64,000 nucleotides of DNA from Phenylobacterium sp. (GCF_025351295.1 NZ_JANXWD010000115.1:51666-115665), one strand, 5' to 3'; positions 9,699 to 20,628 are shown, counted from the stretch's first letter. The notes: generated by a model from the sequence alone, not told the origin. Numbers and translations are program-made.

Positions 9699-10303
9699 AT
9701 GGCGGCCATGTACTCACGGCGCCGACTCGATGGCCTGGCGGACTCCATTTACGGCGTAGCCATGACCCTGCTCGTGCTCGAGATCCGCCTGCCCGAGGGG
9801 TTCGAGCCGCACTCCAGCCAGGACCTGCTCGACGCGCTTGGCGCGCTGGCCCCGAAGTTCTGGCCCTATGTGCTGAGCTTCGCGGTGCTGGGCGGCCGCT
9901 GGCGATCGGTCGTGAAGGATCGCACGGGGCACGAGCCGGTGGGGCAGCAGTATGTGAACTGGTGGCTGATCCACCTGCTGATGGTCACCTTCATCCCGTT
10001 TTCCAGCATGGTGATGGGCCGCTACGCCAGCCTACCGCCCGCGGTGTGGGTCTATGCGGCCAATCTCGCCGGCCTGTCGGTCGCCGGCTGGGGGCTGGCG
10101 GTCTCGGCGCCGGAGGCGGAGCGGGCGAAGGTGGGCGAGAACCGCGGCGGCGTGGTTATGCTGCTGATCTCGGCGGCCCTGGCGGTGGCCATCAGCTCTA
10201 CGCGCCGCACTACGCGTCCCTGGCCTTCATCCTGAACGCCTTCAGCAAGCCGATGTCGCGCTGGCTGGATGGTCCGAATGCCGCCGCGCCCGGCGCGCAT
10301 TAG
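9699..10303 (+). pseudogene. TMEM175-family (DUF1211) membrane protein with a -1 frameshift near 10196
   Basis: RRRLDGLADSIYGVAMTLLVLEIRLPE is a TMEM175 first-TM signature; family-like C-terminus (LYAPHYASLAFILNAFSKPMSRWL) continues in another frame after ~10196. Confidence 0.7.
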
Positions 10304-10500
10304 GGTCCGTACTCAATACCGCTCATCCCGGCGAAGGCCGGGACCCAGACGGAAGGGCTCAGACGTGGGCTCCGGGCGCGCTGAGCCCGTCCAGCCCGCG
10401 TCTCAGCTATCGGTTCTGGGTCCTGGCCTTCGCCGAGATCAGCGGGTGTCGCTGGCTATGGTATTAAAATTGCGAAGGCCTATTTGAGTCTGGACCCTAG
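10301..10500. repeat. MITE-like element with imperfect terminal inverted repeats and an internal REP-type palindrome
   Basis: TAGGGTCCGTACTCAA at left versus TTGAGTCTGGACCCTA at right; internal CATCCCGGCGAAGGCCGGGACCCAGA pairs with TTCTGGGTCCTGGCCTTCGCCGAGAT. Confidence 0.65.
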
Positions 10501-10585
10501 TGCGGGGGCGCCGCGATTTCGGCGCCCTTGCGCAACGGCAAGGGGGTAGGCTGGCGACAAGCAACATCTGAAGGAGGATATTCCC

Positions 10586-11431
10586 ATGGCTCCTGCCGAC
10601 AGCGGCGCGCCCGTCTCCCAGTCCCTGGCCGAAGCGTCCCAGTCCGGGGACGAGGTGCTCTACGAGGTCAGCGACCACGTCGCCACGCTGACCCTCAACC
10701 GGCCGGACCGGATGAACACCATCTCCGGGCCGATGCTTCAGCAGCTCACCGAGCTGCTGCTGAAGGCGGACCGCGACCGGGACGTGCGTTGCATCATCCT
10801 CACCGGCACGGGCCGCGCGTTCTGCGCCGGGCTGGACCTGCGCGGCGCGACCGGCGGCAGCACGGGGCTTGAGGGCGCATCCACCTCCACCGACATCGAC
10901 CTGCGCGCGACGCCGCCCACGGTGCTGTTCAACCTGGGCACGCCGACCATCTGCGCCATGAACGGCTCGGCGGCGGGCTATGGCATGGACACCGCGCTGG
11001 GCTGCGACATCCGGATCATGGCGCAGGGCGCGAAGATGGCCGCCGCCTTCACCAAGCGCGGGATCGTGCCCGAGAGCGGTGGCACCTGGATCCTGCCGCG
11101 CCTGCTGGGCTGGTCGAAGGCCGCGGAGATCATCTTCACCGGCCGCACCCTGACGGCCGCCGATTGCGTGGAGATGGGCCTGGCCTCCCGCGCCGTGCCC
11201 GAGGCCGAGGTGGCGGGCGCCGCCCGCGCCATGGCGCTGGAGATCGCCGCCAACGCGCCGCTGGCGGTGCAGGCATCCAAGCGGCTGATGCGCATGGGCC
11301 TGTCGGAAGGCTTCGACGAGCACGTGCACCACGTGTTCCTGCAACTCCTGCCGCTGCTGCGCACGGCCGACGCCATGGAGGGCATGAAAGCCTTCATGGA
11401 GAAGCGGCCGGCGGAGTTCACGGGGCGGTGA
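10586..11431 (+). CDS. Enoyl-CoA hydratase/isomerase (crotonase) family
   Basis: VATLTLNRPDRMNTIS, GTGRAFCAGLDL, AAGYGMDTALGCDIRIM. Confidence 0.93.
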   Translation: MAPADSGAPVSQSLAEASQSGDEVLYEVSDHVATLTLNRPDRMNTISGPMLQQLTELLLKADRDRDVRCIILTGTGRAFCAGLDLRGATGGSTGLEGASTSTDIDLRATPPTVLFNLGTPTICAMNGSAAGYGMDTALGCDIRIMAQGAKMAAAFTKRGIVPESGGTWILPRLLGWSKAAEIIFTGRTLTAADCVEMGLASRAVPEAEVAGAARAMALEIAANAPLAVQASKRLMRMGLSEGFDEHVHHVFLQLLPLLRTADAMEGMKAFMEKRPAEFTGR

Positions 11432-11500
11432 GGCGTTTGCGTTCAATGGGCCGCTGACAAAGCGTCCGTCATCCCGGCCGCAGCCACCGCATTCGCCTGC

Positions 11501-12868
11501 TCATGACCGCAACACTACGTCCATGGGCAACCCGCCTTCGGGCAAGATGGTCAGGTTGGCCCGGGGCCACACGCGGTGTCCGGGCGCGACGGTGAAGGTC
11601 GCCCCGCGCATCAGAGTCGCCAGCATCACCACTAGCTCCGTCATGGCGAAGGCCGCGCCCAGGCAGATGCGCGGGCCCGCGCCAAAGGGCATGTAGAGGT
11701 GCCGGTCCGGCATGGGCTGGCCCGGGCCGAAGCGGTCCGGGTCGAAGGCGTCCGGGTCGCGCCACCAGCGGCGGTGACGGTGCAGGGCATAGATCGGGAT
11801 CAGGATTCGCTGACCCGCCCGGACGGCGATCCCACCGACCTCGGTCGTTCGAGTGCAGATTCGGTAGAGCTGGAAGGCCGGCGGATAGAGACGCATGGCC
11901 TCCTGGATTACCTGGCGGGTGAAGACCAGGTTCTCGACGTGGTCAGGGCCGATGGGCTGGTCGCCCGCGACCGCGGCGACCTCGGCGCGCAGCCGTCGGG
12001 CCGTCGGCTCGTGCGCCGAGGCCAGGTAGAGCGACCAGGTCAGGGCCACCGAGCTGGTTTGGTGGCCGGCCATGATGAAGCCGAGGATGTTGTCGCGCAG
12101 GATTTCGTCGTCCATCGCCTGGCCCGTCTCGGGGTCGCGGGCGGCGAGCAGCAGGTCCAAGAGGTCGCCTCGCGGCGGCGCGGCCCGGCGGCGGCGCACC
12201 ATGGCGGCGATGTCGCCCCGCAACGCCTCACCCGCGGCAGTCGGTGGATTCAGTCGGTCTTCGTGGTGGGCGTCGGGCGCGAAGAAATAGCTGAGCTTCA
12301 TCTTCCCGACCTGGGCGGTGAAGGCCTCGATTCGGGCGCTCGCCGTATCGCGGTCGAAGTCGTCGCCACCGGACAGCATGGTGTCCAAGATGACGTCGAA
12401 GGTGATGCGCGCAGCCTCGGTAGGGAGGTCGATCCGCGGGCTCGAGCGCCACCGCACTAGCGCCGCCTCCGCGACACCGCTCATGGACGGCGCCAGGGCG
12501 TGCATCTGCGCCGGACGGAAGGCGGGCGCGCCGGCATGCCGTTGCCAGCGCCACTTCGCGCCTTCCGAGGTGAGTATCCCTTCGCCCCAGACTGGCCGCA
12601 TCATCCGGCGGAACATGGCGCCCTGGGTGAAGGCCGAGGCCTGTTCGACGAACAGGACCTTCAGCGCGTCCGGGTCCATGATGAACGTCACCGCGCCAGG
12701 GAATGGCGGACGCCAGGCGGCCTGCTCGAACACCTGCCGCGGCCAGCCGTCGATCGATCGCGTGATCGCCTTGGCCATCATCAGTGGAAGGAACGGATCG
12801 CGCTCGCCCGGGAACGGCGCGGGCGGGGTTAAGGTGGAGCTGGGAATGTCATCGAGGGCCACGGCCAC
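11501..12868 (-). CDS. Cytochrome P450
   Basis: AGHQTSSVALTW I-helix, EAMRLYPPA (ExxR), MPFGAGPRICLGAAFAMTE heme-binding loop. Confidence 0.95.
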   Translation of the reverse strand: MAVALDDIPSSTLTPPAPFPGERDPFLPLMMAKAITRSIDGWPRQVFEQAAWRPPFPGAVTFIMDPDALKVLFVEQASAFTQGAMFRRMMRPVWGEGILTSEGAKWRWQRHAGAPAFRPAQMHALAPSMSGVAEAALVRWRSSPRIDLPTEAARITFDVILDTMLSGGDDFDRDTASARIEAFTAQVGKMKLSYFFAPDAHHEDRLNPPTAAGEALRGDIAAMVRRRRAAPPRGDLLDLLLAARDPETGQAMDDEILRDNILGFIMAGHQTSSVALTWSLYLASAHEPTARRLRAEVAAVAGDQPIGPDHVENLVFTRQVIQEAMRLYPPAFQLYRICTRTTEVGGIAVRAGQRILIPIYALHRHRRWWRDPDAFDPDRFGPGQPMPDRHLYMPFGAGPRICLGAAFAMTELVVMLATLMRGATFTVAPGHRVWPRANLTILPEGGLPMDVVLRS

Positions 12869-13038
12869 AACCTAGTCCGATCCCGCCTGCGGGCGAAGCC
12901 GGTTCGGCGACACCCCTGGTGCTGCCCGCTGCCTAGGCATTCCGCAGCGGAAGGGGCACGTCCAAGCTTTGAGTCTCCATTCTGACAGGAATTCCTGCTA
13001 GTCAGCGCCGAAAGAACAGGGAGGACGTTTCGTTCAGG

Positions 13039-15300
13039 ATGGTCGCGTCTGTCGCCATACGTGGACCCCGCAGCCTGCTGCGGCAAATCCGGGAGGCGCT
13101 CGCCGGAGGCGGGCCCGCCCAGGTGCGCCTGGACATGGTGGTGCGCATCATCGCGCTCTCCATGGTGGCCGACGTCTGCTCGATCTACCTGCGGCGCGCG
13201 ACCGGCGAGATGGAGCTGTTCGCCACCGAGGGCCTGGACACCACCGCCGTTCACGTGACGCGGATGAAGCCCGGCGAGGGCCTGGTGGGCGAGATCATCC
13301 GGCTGGGGTCGCCGCTGAACCTGGCCGACGCGCCGGAGCACCAGGCGTTCTCGTTCCGGCCGGAGACCGGCGAAAGCCCCCTCCACGGCTTCCTCGGCGT
13401 GCCGCTGCTGCGCGGCGGCCGGGCGATCGGCGTGCTGGTGGTGCAGAACCGCGCGGCGCGCACCTACACCGAGGACGAGGTCGACGACCTGCAGATCGTG
13501 GCCATGGTCCTGGCCGAGATGGTGGCCTCGGGCGAGCTGATCACCGTCGAGGAGCTGGAGGGCGTGGAAATCGCCCCGCGCCGGCCGGAGCGGCTCATCG
13601 GCTCCAAGTTCGCCGAGGGCCTGGCCTATGGGGTGGTGGTGCTGCACGAGCCGCCGGTGGCCTCCTCGCAGCTGCTGTCCGACGACGTGGCGGCCGAGCA
13701 GCGGCGGCTGACCGGGGCGCTGGCCGGGCTGAAGGCGCAGATCGACAAGATGCTAGAGGGCCAGAGCGGCCTGGTCGACGCCTCCTACGAGGTGCTCGAG
13801 AGCTACCGGATGTTCGCCCACTCCACGAGCTGGAACCGCAGCCTCGAGGACGCGGTGAAGAACGGCCTGACCGCCGAGGCCGCGGTGGAGCGGGTGCGCT
13901 CCGAGCATCGCGCCCGCCTGGGCCAGGCCCGCGACCCCTATCTGCGCGAGCGGCTGCACGACCTGGAAGACCTCAACGACCGGTTGCTGCGCCACCTGTC
14001 CGGCGACGGCAGCGTGGCCCGCGAGCTGCCGGACAACGCCATCCTGATCGCCCGCAACCTGGGCCCCGCCGACCTGCTGGAATACGACCGCACCAAATTG
14101 CGGGGATTGCTGCTGGAAGAGGGGTCCTCGGCCTCCCACGCCGCCATCGTGGCGCGTGCCCTGGACATCCCCTGCGTCGGCCGCCTGTCGGGCCTGCGGG
14201 ACCGGGTGTCGGAGGGCGATCCGGTGATCGTCGACGCCGAGACCGGCGAAGCCTATCTGCGCCCGCGCCCCGACGTCGTGAACGCCATCAAGGCTCGCAT
14301 CGACGTGCGCCGCCAGCGGCAGGCCGAGTTCGCCAAGCTCAAGGACACCCCGGCCTTCACCCGCGATGGGGTGAAGATCTCGCTGCTGATGAACGCCGGC
14401 CTGGATGTGGACCTGGAGAGCCTGGCGGAGACCGGGGCGGAGGGCATCGGCCTGTTCCGCACCGAGTTCCAGTTCATGGTCTCCGAGGAGATGCCGCGGT
14501 TCAACGCCCAGACCCAGCTCTACTCGCGGGTGATGGATGCGGCGGGCGACCTGCCGGTGACCTTCCGCACCCTCGACCTCGGCGGCGACAAGGTGCTGCC
14601 GTACATGGAGGCCGAGCGGGAGGACAATCCGGCGCTGGGTTGGCGGGCGATCCGCATGGGCCTGGATCGCCCGGCCCTGCTGCGGCTGCAGCTACGCGCA
14701 CTGATCGCGGCGGCGCGGGGGCGGCCGCTCCGGATCATGTTCCCGTTGGTGGCCAATGTGGACGAATTCCGCGCCGCCCGCGGCTGGGTGGACACCGAGG
14801 TGGCCTGGGCCCAGCGGCGCGGCCGCCCGGCGCCGTCGCGCCTGGACGTGGGGGCGATGATCGAGGCGCCGTCGCTGATCTGGCACCTGGACGCGCTGCT
14901 GCCGATGACCGACTTCGTCAGCGTCGGCACCAATGACCTGATGCAGTATCTGTTCGCCGCCGACCGGGGCAACCCGCGGATGGCCGACCGCTACGACCCG
15001 CTGTCGCCGCCGGCGCTGCGGGCCCTGGAGACCATCCAGCGGGCCTGCGCGGAGACCGGCACCTCGGTCAGCGTCTGCGGCGAGATGGCCGGCCGGCCGT
15101 TGGAGGCCTTCGCCCTGGTGGCGCTGGGCTTCGAGCGGCTTTCGATGCCGCCGGCCGGCATCGGGCCGGTGAAGCAGATGGTGCTGGGCTGCGACCGCGA
15201 GGCGGCGCGGCGCGGGGTCTCGGCCCTGCTGAAGTCCAGCGCCGGCTCGGTGCGCAACGAGATTGAAACCCTGGCGCGCAAACTCTACCTCGCCGTCTGA
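13039..15300 (+). CDS. ptsP: Phosphoenolpyruvate-protein phosphotransferase EI-Ntr (GAF domain)
   Basis: N-terminal GAF, GSSASHAAIVARALDIPCV active-site region, DFVSVGTNDLMQYLFAADR, VCGEMAGRP. Confidence 0.95.
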   Translation: MVASVAIRGPRSLLRQIREALAGGGPAQVRLDMVVRIIALSMVADVCSIYLRRATGEMELFATEGLDTTAVHVTRMKPGEGLVGEIIRLGSPLNLADAPEHQAFSFRPETGESPLHGFLGVPLLRGGRAIGVLVVQNRAARTYTEDEVDDLQIVAMVLAEMVASGELITVEELEGVEIAPRRPERLIGSKFAEGLAYGVVVLHEPPVASSQLLSDDVAAEQRRLTGALAGLKAQIDKMLEGQSGLVDASYEVLESYRMFAHSTSWNRSLEDAVKNGLTAEAAVERVRSEHRARLGQARDPYLRERLHDLEDLNDRLLRHLSGDGSVARELPDNAILIARNLGPADLLEYDRTKLRGLLLEEGSSASHAAIVARALDIPCVGRLSGLRDRVSEGDPVIVDAETGEAYLRPRPDVVNAIKARIDVRRQRQAEFAKLKDTPAFTRDGVKISLLMNAGLDVDLESLAETGAEGIGLFRTEFQFMVSEEMPRFNAQTQLYSRVMDAAGDLPVTFRTLDLGGDKVLPYMEAEREDNPALGWRAIRMGLDRPALLRLQLRALIAAARGRPLRIMFPLVANVDEFRAARGWVDTEVAWAQRRGRPAPSRLDVGAMIEAPSLIWHLDALLPMTDFVSVGTNDLMQYLFAADRGNPRMADRYDPLSPPALRALETIQRACAETGTSVSVCGEMAGRPLEAFALVALGFERLSMPPAGIGPVKQMVLGCDREAARRGVSALLKSSAGSVRNEIETLARKLYLAV

Positions 15301-15353
15301 CCGCGACGCAGCCTAAGGGTCGGCGGTCGTCCTACGGAAACTGCAGGCCCCAG

Positions 15354-16385
15354 GTGTTACGCAAGCGTCTCTCCAGGAAGCAGGCCGATCGGGCCGCCTT
15401 GCGGGAGCGCGCCCTGGGCGTCGCCAGCGCGGACGCGCCGCCGCCGGGCCCGCCGCCCCCGGTGGATCCGCTGCTGGCCTTCGAGAGCCTGGGCGAGGCC
15501 CTGAAGGCGATCCGCGAGACGCGGAAGCTGACCGTGCAGCAGGTGGCCGACCAGACCCGGGTGCGCCGCGCCTATCTGGAGGCGATCGAGGCGACGCAAC
15601 TGGACCTGCTGCCCTCGCGGCCGTTCACCGTCGGCTACATCCGCGCCTACGCGACCGCGCTGGGGGTCGACCCGGACGTCGCGGTCGAGCGCTTCAAGAC
15701 CGACGAGCCGGTGCTGGAAGAGACGCTGCGCGCGCCAGTCGGCATGCCGGAGGAGCGCGACCCGCGGGTCGCCGCCTTCCTGATCGGCGCCCTGGTGATC
15801 GTGGCCGCCATCGTGCTGTGGAACGTCGCCCAGCGCGCCATGATGGCCAATGTCCCGCCGCCGCCGCTGGCCCCCGAGGCGTTCGCGAACCAGGCGCTGC
15901 GCAACATGAAGCCCGGCGTCATGCGGCTGGGCTCGCCCCTGCCGGCGCCGGTGGAAAGCACCACCCCGCCGCCCTACGAGACCCCCGGGCTCGCGGAGGC
16001 CATGGGGCTGAAGGCCGATCCCGCCGCCGCCAGCAAGCCCAAGCCGGCCAACGAGGCGCCCAAGGTGGACCTGGCCTCGCTGCCGCCGCTCTTCCAGATC
16101 AAGGGCAAGGTCTATGACGCCGGCAACCCGCGAATCGCCTCGACGGTCACGGTCCAGGCGCTGAAGAACGCCTCGCTGATCGTGCGCGGCGCCGATGGCT
16201 CGGTCTATTTCGCCCGCCAACTCACCGCGGGCGAGGCCTATCGCGTCCCCTCGCTGGCCGGCCTGACCCTGGACGTCTCGGTGCCCCAGGACTTCCAGGT
16301 GTTCGTCGGCGGCGCCTCGCGCGGCATCCTGCCCGCCCAACAGGTGCTGGCCTCGAAGCTGGCGGCCGGCCCGACGGCGCCATAG
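15354..16385 (+). CDS. RodZ-like HTH/DUF4115 membrane protein
   Basis: N-terminal HTH ([28 protein letters not shown]), single TM, C-terminal DUF4115-like domain. Confidence 0.85.
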   Translation: MLRKRLSRKQADRAALRERALGVASADAPPPGPPPPVDPLLAFESLGEALKAIRETRKLTVQQVADQTRVRRAYLEAIEATQLDLLPSRPFTVGYIRAYATALGVDPDVAVERFKTDEPVLEETLRAPVGMPEERDPRVAAFLIGALVIVAAIVLWNVAQRAMMANVPPPPLAPEAFANQALRNMKPGVMRLGSPLPAPVESTTPPPYETPGLAEAMGLKADPAAASKPKPANEAPKVDLASLPPLFQIKGKVYDAGNPRIASTVTVQALKNASLIVRGADGSVYFARQLTAGEAYRVPSLAGLTLDVSVPQDFQVFVGGASRGILPAQQVLASKLAAGPTAP

Positions 16386-16432
16386 AGAGCGCGCTTGGGA
16401 AACCGGGCCGAAGGGCTTATTTTGCCGACGCG

Positions 16433-17584
16433 ATGAGCGATCACGATCACCAAGACCACACGTCCGTGCGCCCCTGGCGCGCGATCCAGCGGCGGCCCAG
16501 CCGCAAGATCCGCGTCGGCAATGTGGAGGTGGGCGGCGACGCGCCGATCACCGTCCAGTCGATGACCAACACCTTGACCGCGGACGCCAACGCGACCATC
16601 GGCCAGATCCGCCAGCTGGAGGAGGCCGGCGCCGATATCGTCCGCGTCTCCTGTCCCGACGAGGACTCTACGGCGGCGTTCCGGACCATCGCCAGGGCGG
16701 CCAAGGTCCCGCTCGTGGCCGACATCCACTTCCACTACAAGCGCGGCATCGAGGCGGCCGAGGCTGGCGCAGCCTGCCTGCGGATCAACCCCGGCAACAT
16801 CGGCAATGCGCATCGGGTGCGCGACGTGATCCAGGCGGCCCGCGACCACGGCTGCTCCATGCGCATCGGCGTCAACGCCGGCTCGCTGGAGCGCGACCTG
16901 CTGGAGAAGTACGGCGAGCCCTGCCCGCAGGCGATGGTGGACTCAGCTCTGCGCCATGCCCGCATCCTGCAGGACCACGACTTCCACGAGTTCAAGATCA
17001 GCGTGAAGGCCTCGGACATCTTCATGACCGTGGCCGCCTACCAGCAGTTGGCCGAGCTCATCGACTGCCCGCTGCACCTGGGGATCACCGAAGCCGGGGC
17101 GCTGCGCACCGGCACGGTGAAGTCGTCGATCGGCATGGGCGCGATGCTGTGGGCCGGGATCGGCGACACCATCCGCGTCAGCCTGGCGGCCGACCCGGTG
17201 GAGGAGATCAAGGTCGGCTTCGACCTGCTGAAGTCGCTGGGCCTGCGCCACCGCGGGGTGAACATCATCGCCTGCCCGTCCTGCGCGCGGCAGGGCTTCA
17301 ACGTGATCAAGACGGTGGAGGCGCTGGAGGCGCGGCTGGCGCACATCTCCACCCCGCTCAGCCTGTCGATCATCGGCTGCGTGGTGAACGGGCCCGGCGA
17401 GGCGCTGATGACCGACCTGGGCTTCACAGGTGGCGGCAAAGGTGCAGGCATGGTCTATGTGGCCGGCCGCCAGGACCACAAGGTCGACAACGACAGCATG
17501 GTCGACCACATCGTGGACCTGGTCGAGGCCAAGGCGGCCGAGCTGCAAGCGGCCGAAAAAGCCGCGCTGCAGGCGGCGGAGTAA
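16433..17584 (+). CDS. ispG: 4-hydroxy-3-methylbut-2-enyl diphosphate synthase
   Basis: [55 protein letters not shown]. Confidence 0.97.
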   Translation: MSDHDHQDHTSVRPWRAIQRRPSRKIRVGNVEVGGDAPITVQSMTNTLTADANATIGQIRQLEEAGADIVRVSCPDEDSTAAFRTIARAAKVPLVADIHFHYKRGIEAAEAGAACLRINPGNIGNAHRVRDVIQAARDHGCSMRIGVNAGSLERDLLEKYGEPCPQAMVDSALRHARILQDHDFHEFKISVKASDIFMTVAAYQQLAELIDCPLHLGITEAGALRTGTVKSSIGMGAMLWAGIGDTIRVSLAADPVEEIKVGFDLLKSLGLRHRGVNIIACPSCARQGFNVIKTVEALEARLAHISTPLSLSIIGCVVNGPGEALMTDLGFTGGGKGAGMVYVAGRQDHKVDNDSMVDHIVDLVEAKAAELQAAEKAALQAAE

Positions 17585-17601
17585 CAGCCTTTTCACAAAA
17601 G

Positions 17602-17615
17602 TGACGCCCGCGTCA
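17602..17615. promoter_or_regulatory. Palindrome TGACGC-CC-GCGTCA
   Basis: Perfect 6-bp arms in the intergenic region downstream of ispG; same motif (reverse complement) at 34980-34993. Confidence 0.45.
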
Positions 17616-17672
17616 CTCTTGCGCGGTCCCGGCATCCGCGCTTAGGTGCCGCTCACAACGAGGGAGACCATC

Positions 17673-17969
17673 ATGTCCGCAGCAGACGGCGCCTGGAAGA
17701 TCACCATCAACACGCCGATGGGCGCGCAGGTGGTGACGGCGACCATCACCACCAACGGCGACACCTTCAGCGGCACGACCGTGGGCCAGATGGGCACCGC
17801 GGACGTCAGCGGCAAGGTGAACGGCGACGAACTCACCTGGAGCACCGACATCACCAACCCGATGCCGATGAAGCTCGAATTCACCGCCAAGGTGGACGGC
17901 GACAAGATGACCGGCAACGTCAAGCTGGGCATGTTCGGCAACGCCGCCCTGTCCGGCGAACGCGCCTAA
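17673..17969 (+). CDS. Small beta-rich hypothetical protein
   Basis: MSAADGAWKITINTPMGAQVVTATI...; followed by a terminator. Confidence 0.75.
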   Translation: MSAADGAWKITINTPMGAQVVTATITTNGDTFSGTTVGQMGTADVSGKVNGDELTWSTDITNPMPMKLEFTAKVDGDKMTGNVKLGMFGNAALSGERA

Positions 17970-17996
17970 GCGATCCGCGCATCCGCGCATCGAAGA

Positions 17997-18027
17997 GGCC
18001 CCTGCCGGCGACGGCGGGGGCTTTTTT
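17997..18027 (+). terminator. Rho-independent terminator
   Basis: GCCCCTGCC-GGCGAC-GGCGGGGGC hairpin followed by TTTTTT. Confidence 0.85.
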
Positions 18028-18097
18028 GCTTCGCCTTTCCTTTCCGCTGCAGGCAGGAGAGGCAGGGGGCGCGATGGCTACCTGGGCGTCACCGGGT

Positions 18098-18682
18098 CTA
18101 GGCGCGGCGGGGCGGGACGACGTCGGCGAAGTCGGGGAAGGCCTTCCACTTCGGCTCCAGCGGCGCCGCATCGGCGGCCGGGGCGTAGGGCGAGGCCGCT
18201 TCCAGGATCATCCGCGGGATGTAGCGCGGGCAGTTGGGGAAGATGTCCGTCGGCGTGACCTTCACCATCAGCTGGGCGCCCGGCATGCCGGCCATGGCGG
18301 GATCGGCGGCCACCACCTCGGCGCGGCCGTTCACTCGCAGGCGGCCTGGCTTGTCGCCCATGGCGATGAACAGCAGGCCGACGTGCGGATTGGCCGCCAG
18401 GTTGCCCAGGCTCTTGAACATGCCGTTGCCGTCATAGTCCGGGAACAGCAGCAGGTCCGGGGCCGCCACTCGCGCGAACCCCGGCGGGCCGCCCTTGAAC
18501 GAGCAGTCGGGCCGCCCCTGCGCATCGGCGGTGGCCAGGAAGAAGAAGCTCTGGGCGGCGATGAACGCCGCATCGCCTTCGGTGAACCGCTCGCGCCAAA
18601 GCTTCTCTTCCAGCCGGTCGGCCAGGGCGCGGCTGCCGAAGGCGTCCTGCAGGTTCCGGTTGCCGTCGTGGTACATCGACAT
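18098..18682 (-). CDS. Pyridoxamine 5'-phosphate oxidase-like FMN-binding protein
   Basis: [31 protein letters not shown]...[29 protein letters not shown]. Confidence 0.88.
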   Translation of the reverse strand: MSMYHDGNRNLQDAFGSRALADRLEEKLWRERFTEGDAAFIAAQSFFFLATADAQGRPDCSFKGGPPGFARVAAPDLLLFPDYDGNGMFKSLGNLAANPHVGLLFIAMGDKPGRLRVNGRAEVVAADPAMAGMPGAQLMVKVTPTDIFPNCPRYIPRMILEAASPYAPAADAAPLEPKWKAFPDFADVVPPRRA

Positions 18683-18768
18683 GGCGGGTCCCTCCGCGCG
18701 GCGATCATACATCAATTGGCGGAAGCCGTCGTCTCGGCTACAGACAGCGCCCGCCAAAGGACCCTTAC

Positions 18769-19845
18769 GTGCGACTCCCCCAGGCCAGGCTCGACCAGGT
18801 GCTCGACCGCTTCCGCGAGATCGAGGCGCGCATGGGTGCGGCCACCGGCGGCCCCGAGATCGTGCGGCTGGGCAAGGAGCACGCCGAGCTGAAGCCGGTG
18901 GCCGACGCGGTCATGGCCCTGGAGCGGGTCAAGGCCGAGGGGCCGGAGCTGGAGGAGATGGCCGCGTCCGGCGACGCCGAGATGGCCGGCCTGGCCCGCG
19001 ACGAGCTGGAGGCGCTGAAGGACAAGCTGCCGGCCCTCGAGCATGAGGTCGCCCTGCTGCTGGCCCCCAAAGATCGCGACGAGAACGCGTCCGCCATCCT
19101 GGAAGTCCGCGCCGGCACGGGGGGCGACGAGGCGGCGCTGTTCGCCGGCGACCTGTTCCGCATGTACCAGCGCTACGCCCAGACCCGCGGCTGGCGGGTG
19201 GAGATCGACAGCCTGTCCGAGGGCGAGATGGGCGGCTTCAAGGAGGTCGTGGCCTCGGTCACCGGCGACGGCGTGTTCGGTCGGCTGAAGTTCGAGAGCG
19301 GCGTCCACCGGGTGCAGCGGGTGCCGGCCACCGAGGCCCAGGGGCGCATACACACCTCGGCCGCCACCGTCGCCGTCCTGCCCGAGCCTGAGGACGTGGA
19401 GATCGACATCCGCGACCAGGACCTGCGCATCGACACCTACCGCTCGTCCGGGGCCGGCGGCCAGCACGTCAACAAGACCGACTCGGCCGTGCGCATCACC
19501 CATCTGCCGACCGGCATCGTGGTGACCAGCTCGGAGAAGTCGCAGCACCAGAACCGCGCCCGAGCCATGAAGGCGCTGAAGGTCAAGCTGTACGACCAGC
19601 AGCGCGAGGCCCTGGACAGCGCCCGTTCCGAGGCCCGCAAGAGCCAGGTGGGCTCCGGCGACCGCTCCGAGCGGATCCGCACCTACAACTTCCCGCAGGG
19701 CCGGGTCACCGACCACCGCATCAACCTGACCCTCTACAACCTGCCCAAGGTGATGGAGGGCGAGGCCCTGGACGACGTCATCAACCCCCTGATCGCCGAG
19801 GACCAGGCGGCCCGCCTGGCGGCGCTGGAGGACGAGTTCGGGTAG
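18769..19845 (+). CDS. prfA: Peptide chain release factor 1
   Basis: [25 protein letters not shown] (GGQ motif), [15 protein letters not shown]. Confidence 0.97.
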   Translation: MRLPQARLDQVLDRFREIEARMGAATGGPEIVRLGKEHAELKPVADAVMALERVKAEGPELEEMAASGDAEMAGLARDELEALKDKLPALEHEVALLLAPKDRDENASAILEVRAGTGGDEAALFAGDLFRMYQRYAQTRGWRVEIDSLSEGEMGGFKEVVASVTGDGVFGRLKFESGVHRVQRVPATEAQGRIHTSAATVAVLPEPEDVEIDIRDQDLRIDTYRSSGAGGQHVNKTDSAVRITHLPTGIVVTSSEKSQHQNRARAMKALKVKLYDQQREALDSARSEARKSQVGSGDRSERIRTYNFPQGRVTDHRINLTLYNLPKVMEGEALDDVINPLIAEDQAARLAALEDEFG

Positions 19846-19871
19846 GGCGAATTCCTCCCCTGTCGGGCGAG

Positions 19872-19889
19872 GTGGCGCGAATGACGGGA
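19872..19889. repeat. Left 18-bp direct repeat GTGGCGCGAATGACGGGA (putative att)
   Basis: Identical to 22171-22188; flanks the low-GC insert. Confidence 0.85.
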
Positions 19890-20102
19890 CTTTTACCATC
19901 ATCAACAAAATCAATCACTTAGGTAATGTCGTGTGCTACCTAGGTGAGGGGCCTGTGTAGCAGAAACGGCAGGCTTGGGAAGGGCCGCCCGTTCAACCCG
20001 ACGAGCCTTCGTCTCCGACACTGACCTGCTATGGTGACGCTCTGAGCCGCCTACTGGCGGTAACGCCCTGGTTCCGAACTCTCACCGCCGAGGAGCGACA
20101 CG

Positions 20103-20606
20103 ATGAAGCTGTTTGGATTTGGGAAGAGTAGGGAGGAGCGTGCGTCCCAGCTTGACGCGAAGAAGGCCCATGACGCGGCGAACGCCGAAGCCCTTGAGAT
20201 GGGCCGCAATGCCGGAAACGCTATGACCGGCGCGGTCGATCATTTCATCACCTTCCGAGCAAGGCCGGTCGCGGAGAACGTTTATGGGGTCTTCCTTGAA
20301 CAAATCGCGTCCATAAGAAGTAATGAAGAACACTCACCCATCGATCTTGTGCGCATCGAAGCGAAAATCTTTGTAGAAAAGCTTGGCGAATATAAAGACA
20401 GAATGAATGTTGAGTGCCTGGATCATATAAGAGAATGGCTAGACATTGCTGATCAAATGGAAGTTAGAGATACGATTGAGCTCTATATATCAAATAAGCT
20501 GTCTGACATATTCATGGAGCTGTTCGAGAGAAGCGTGAACCGCGCCGCTGAGGTCATAGAAGCCTACCGGGCTCTCGGGTTCAAAGCTGTCCTGACAGCC
20601 GACTGA
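20103..20606 (+). CDS. Hypothetical helical protein (island cargo A)
   Basis: 167 aa, AT-rich codon usage compared with flanks, SD-like GAGGAGCGAC upstream; no family recognised. Confidence 0.7.
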   Translation: MKLFGFGKSREERASQLDAKKAHDAANAEALEMGRNAGNAMTGAVDHFITFRARPVAENVYGVFLEQIASIRSNEEHSPIDLVRIEAKIFVEKLGEYKDRMNVECLDHIREWLDIADQMEVRDTIELYISNKLSDIFMELFERSVNRAAEVIEAYRALGFKAVLTAD

Positions 20607-20628
20607 CGTGTTAGAATAGTTGCCCACA

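Noticed and set aside
7925-10303. 792-aa + strand ORF (and other long antisense ORFs such as 60-638, 801-1232, 5776-6816, 44945-46744, 48256-49770, 57210-58850, 59048-61045)
   Set aside because: Compositionally biased G/R/P/H/Q-rich translations antisense to well-recognised genes; typical high-GC shadow ORFs. Only the 3' tail of 7925-10303 is meaningful, as the shifted TMEM175 C-terminus.
11501-12868. P450 plus neighbouring crotonase as a specialised biosynthetic gene cluster
   Set aside because: No polyketide, peptide or terpene core enzyme nearby; more likely general catabolism.
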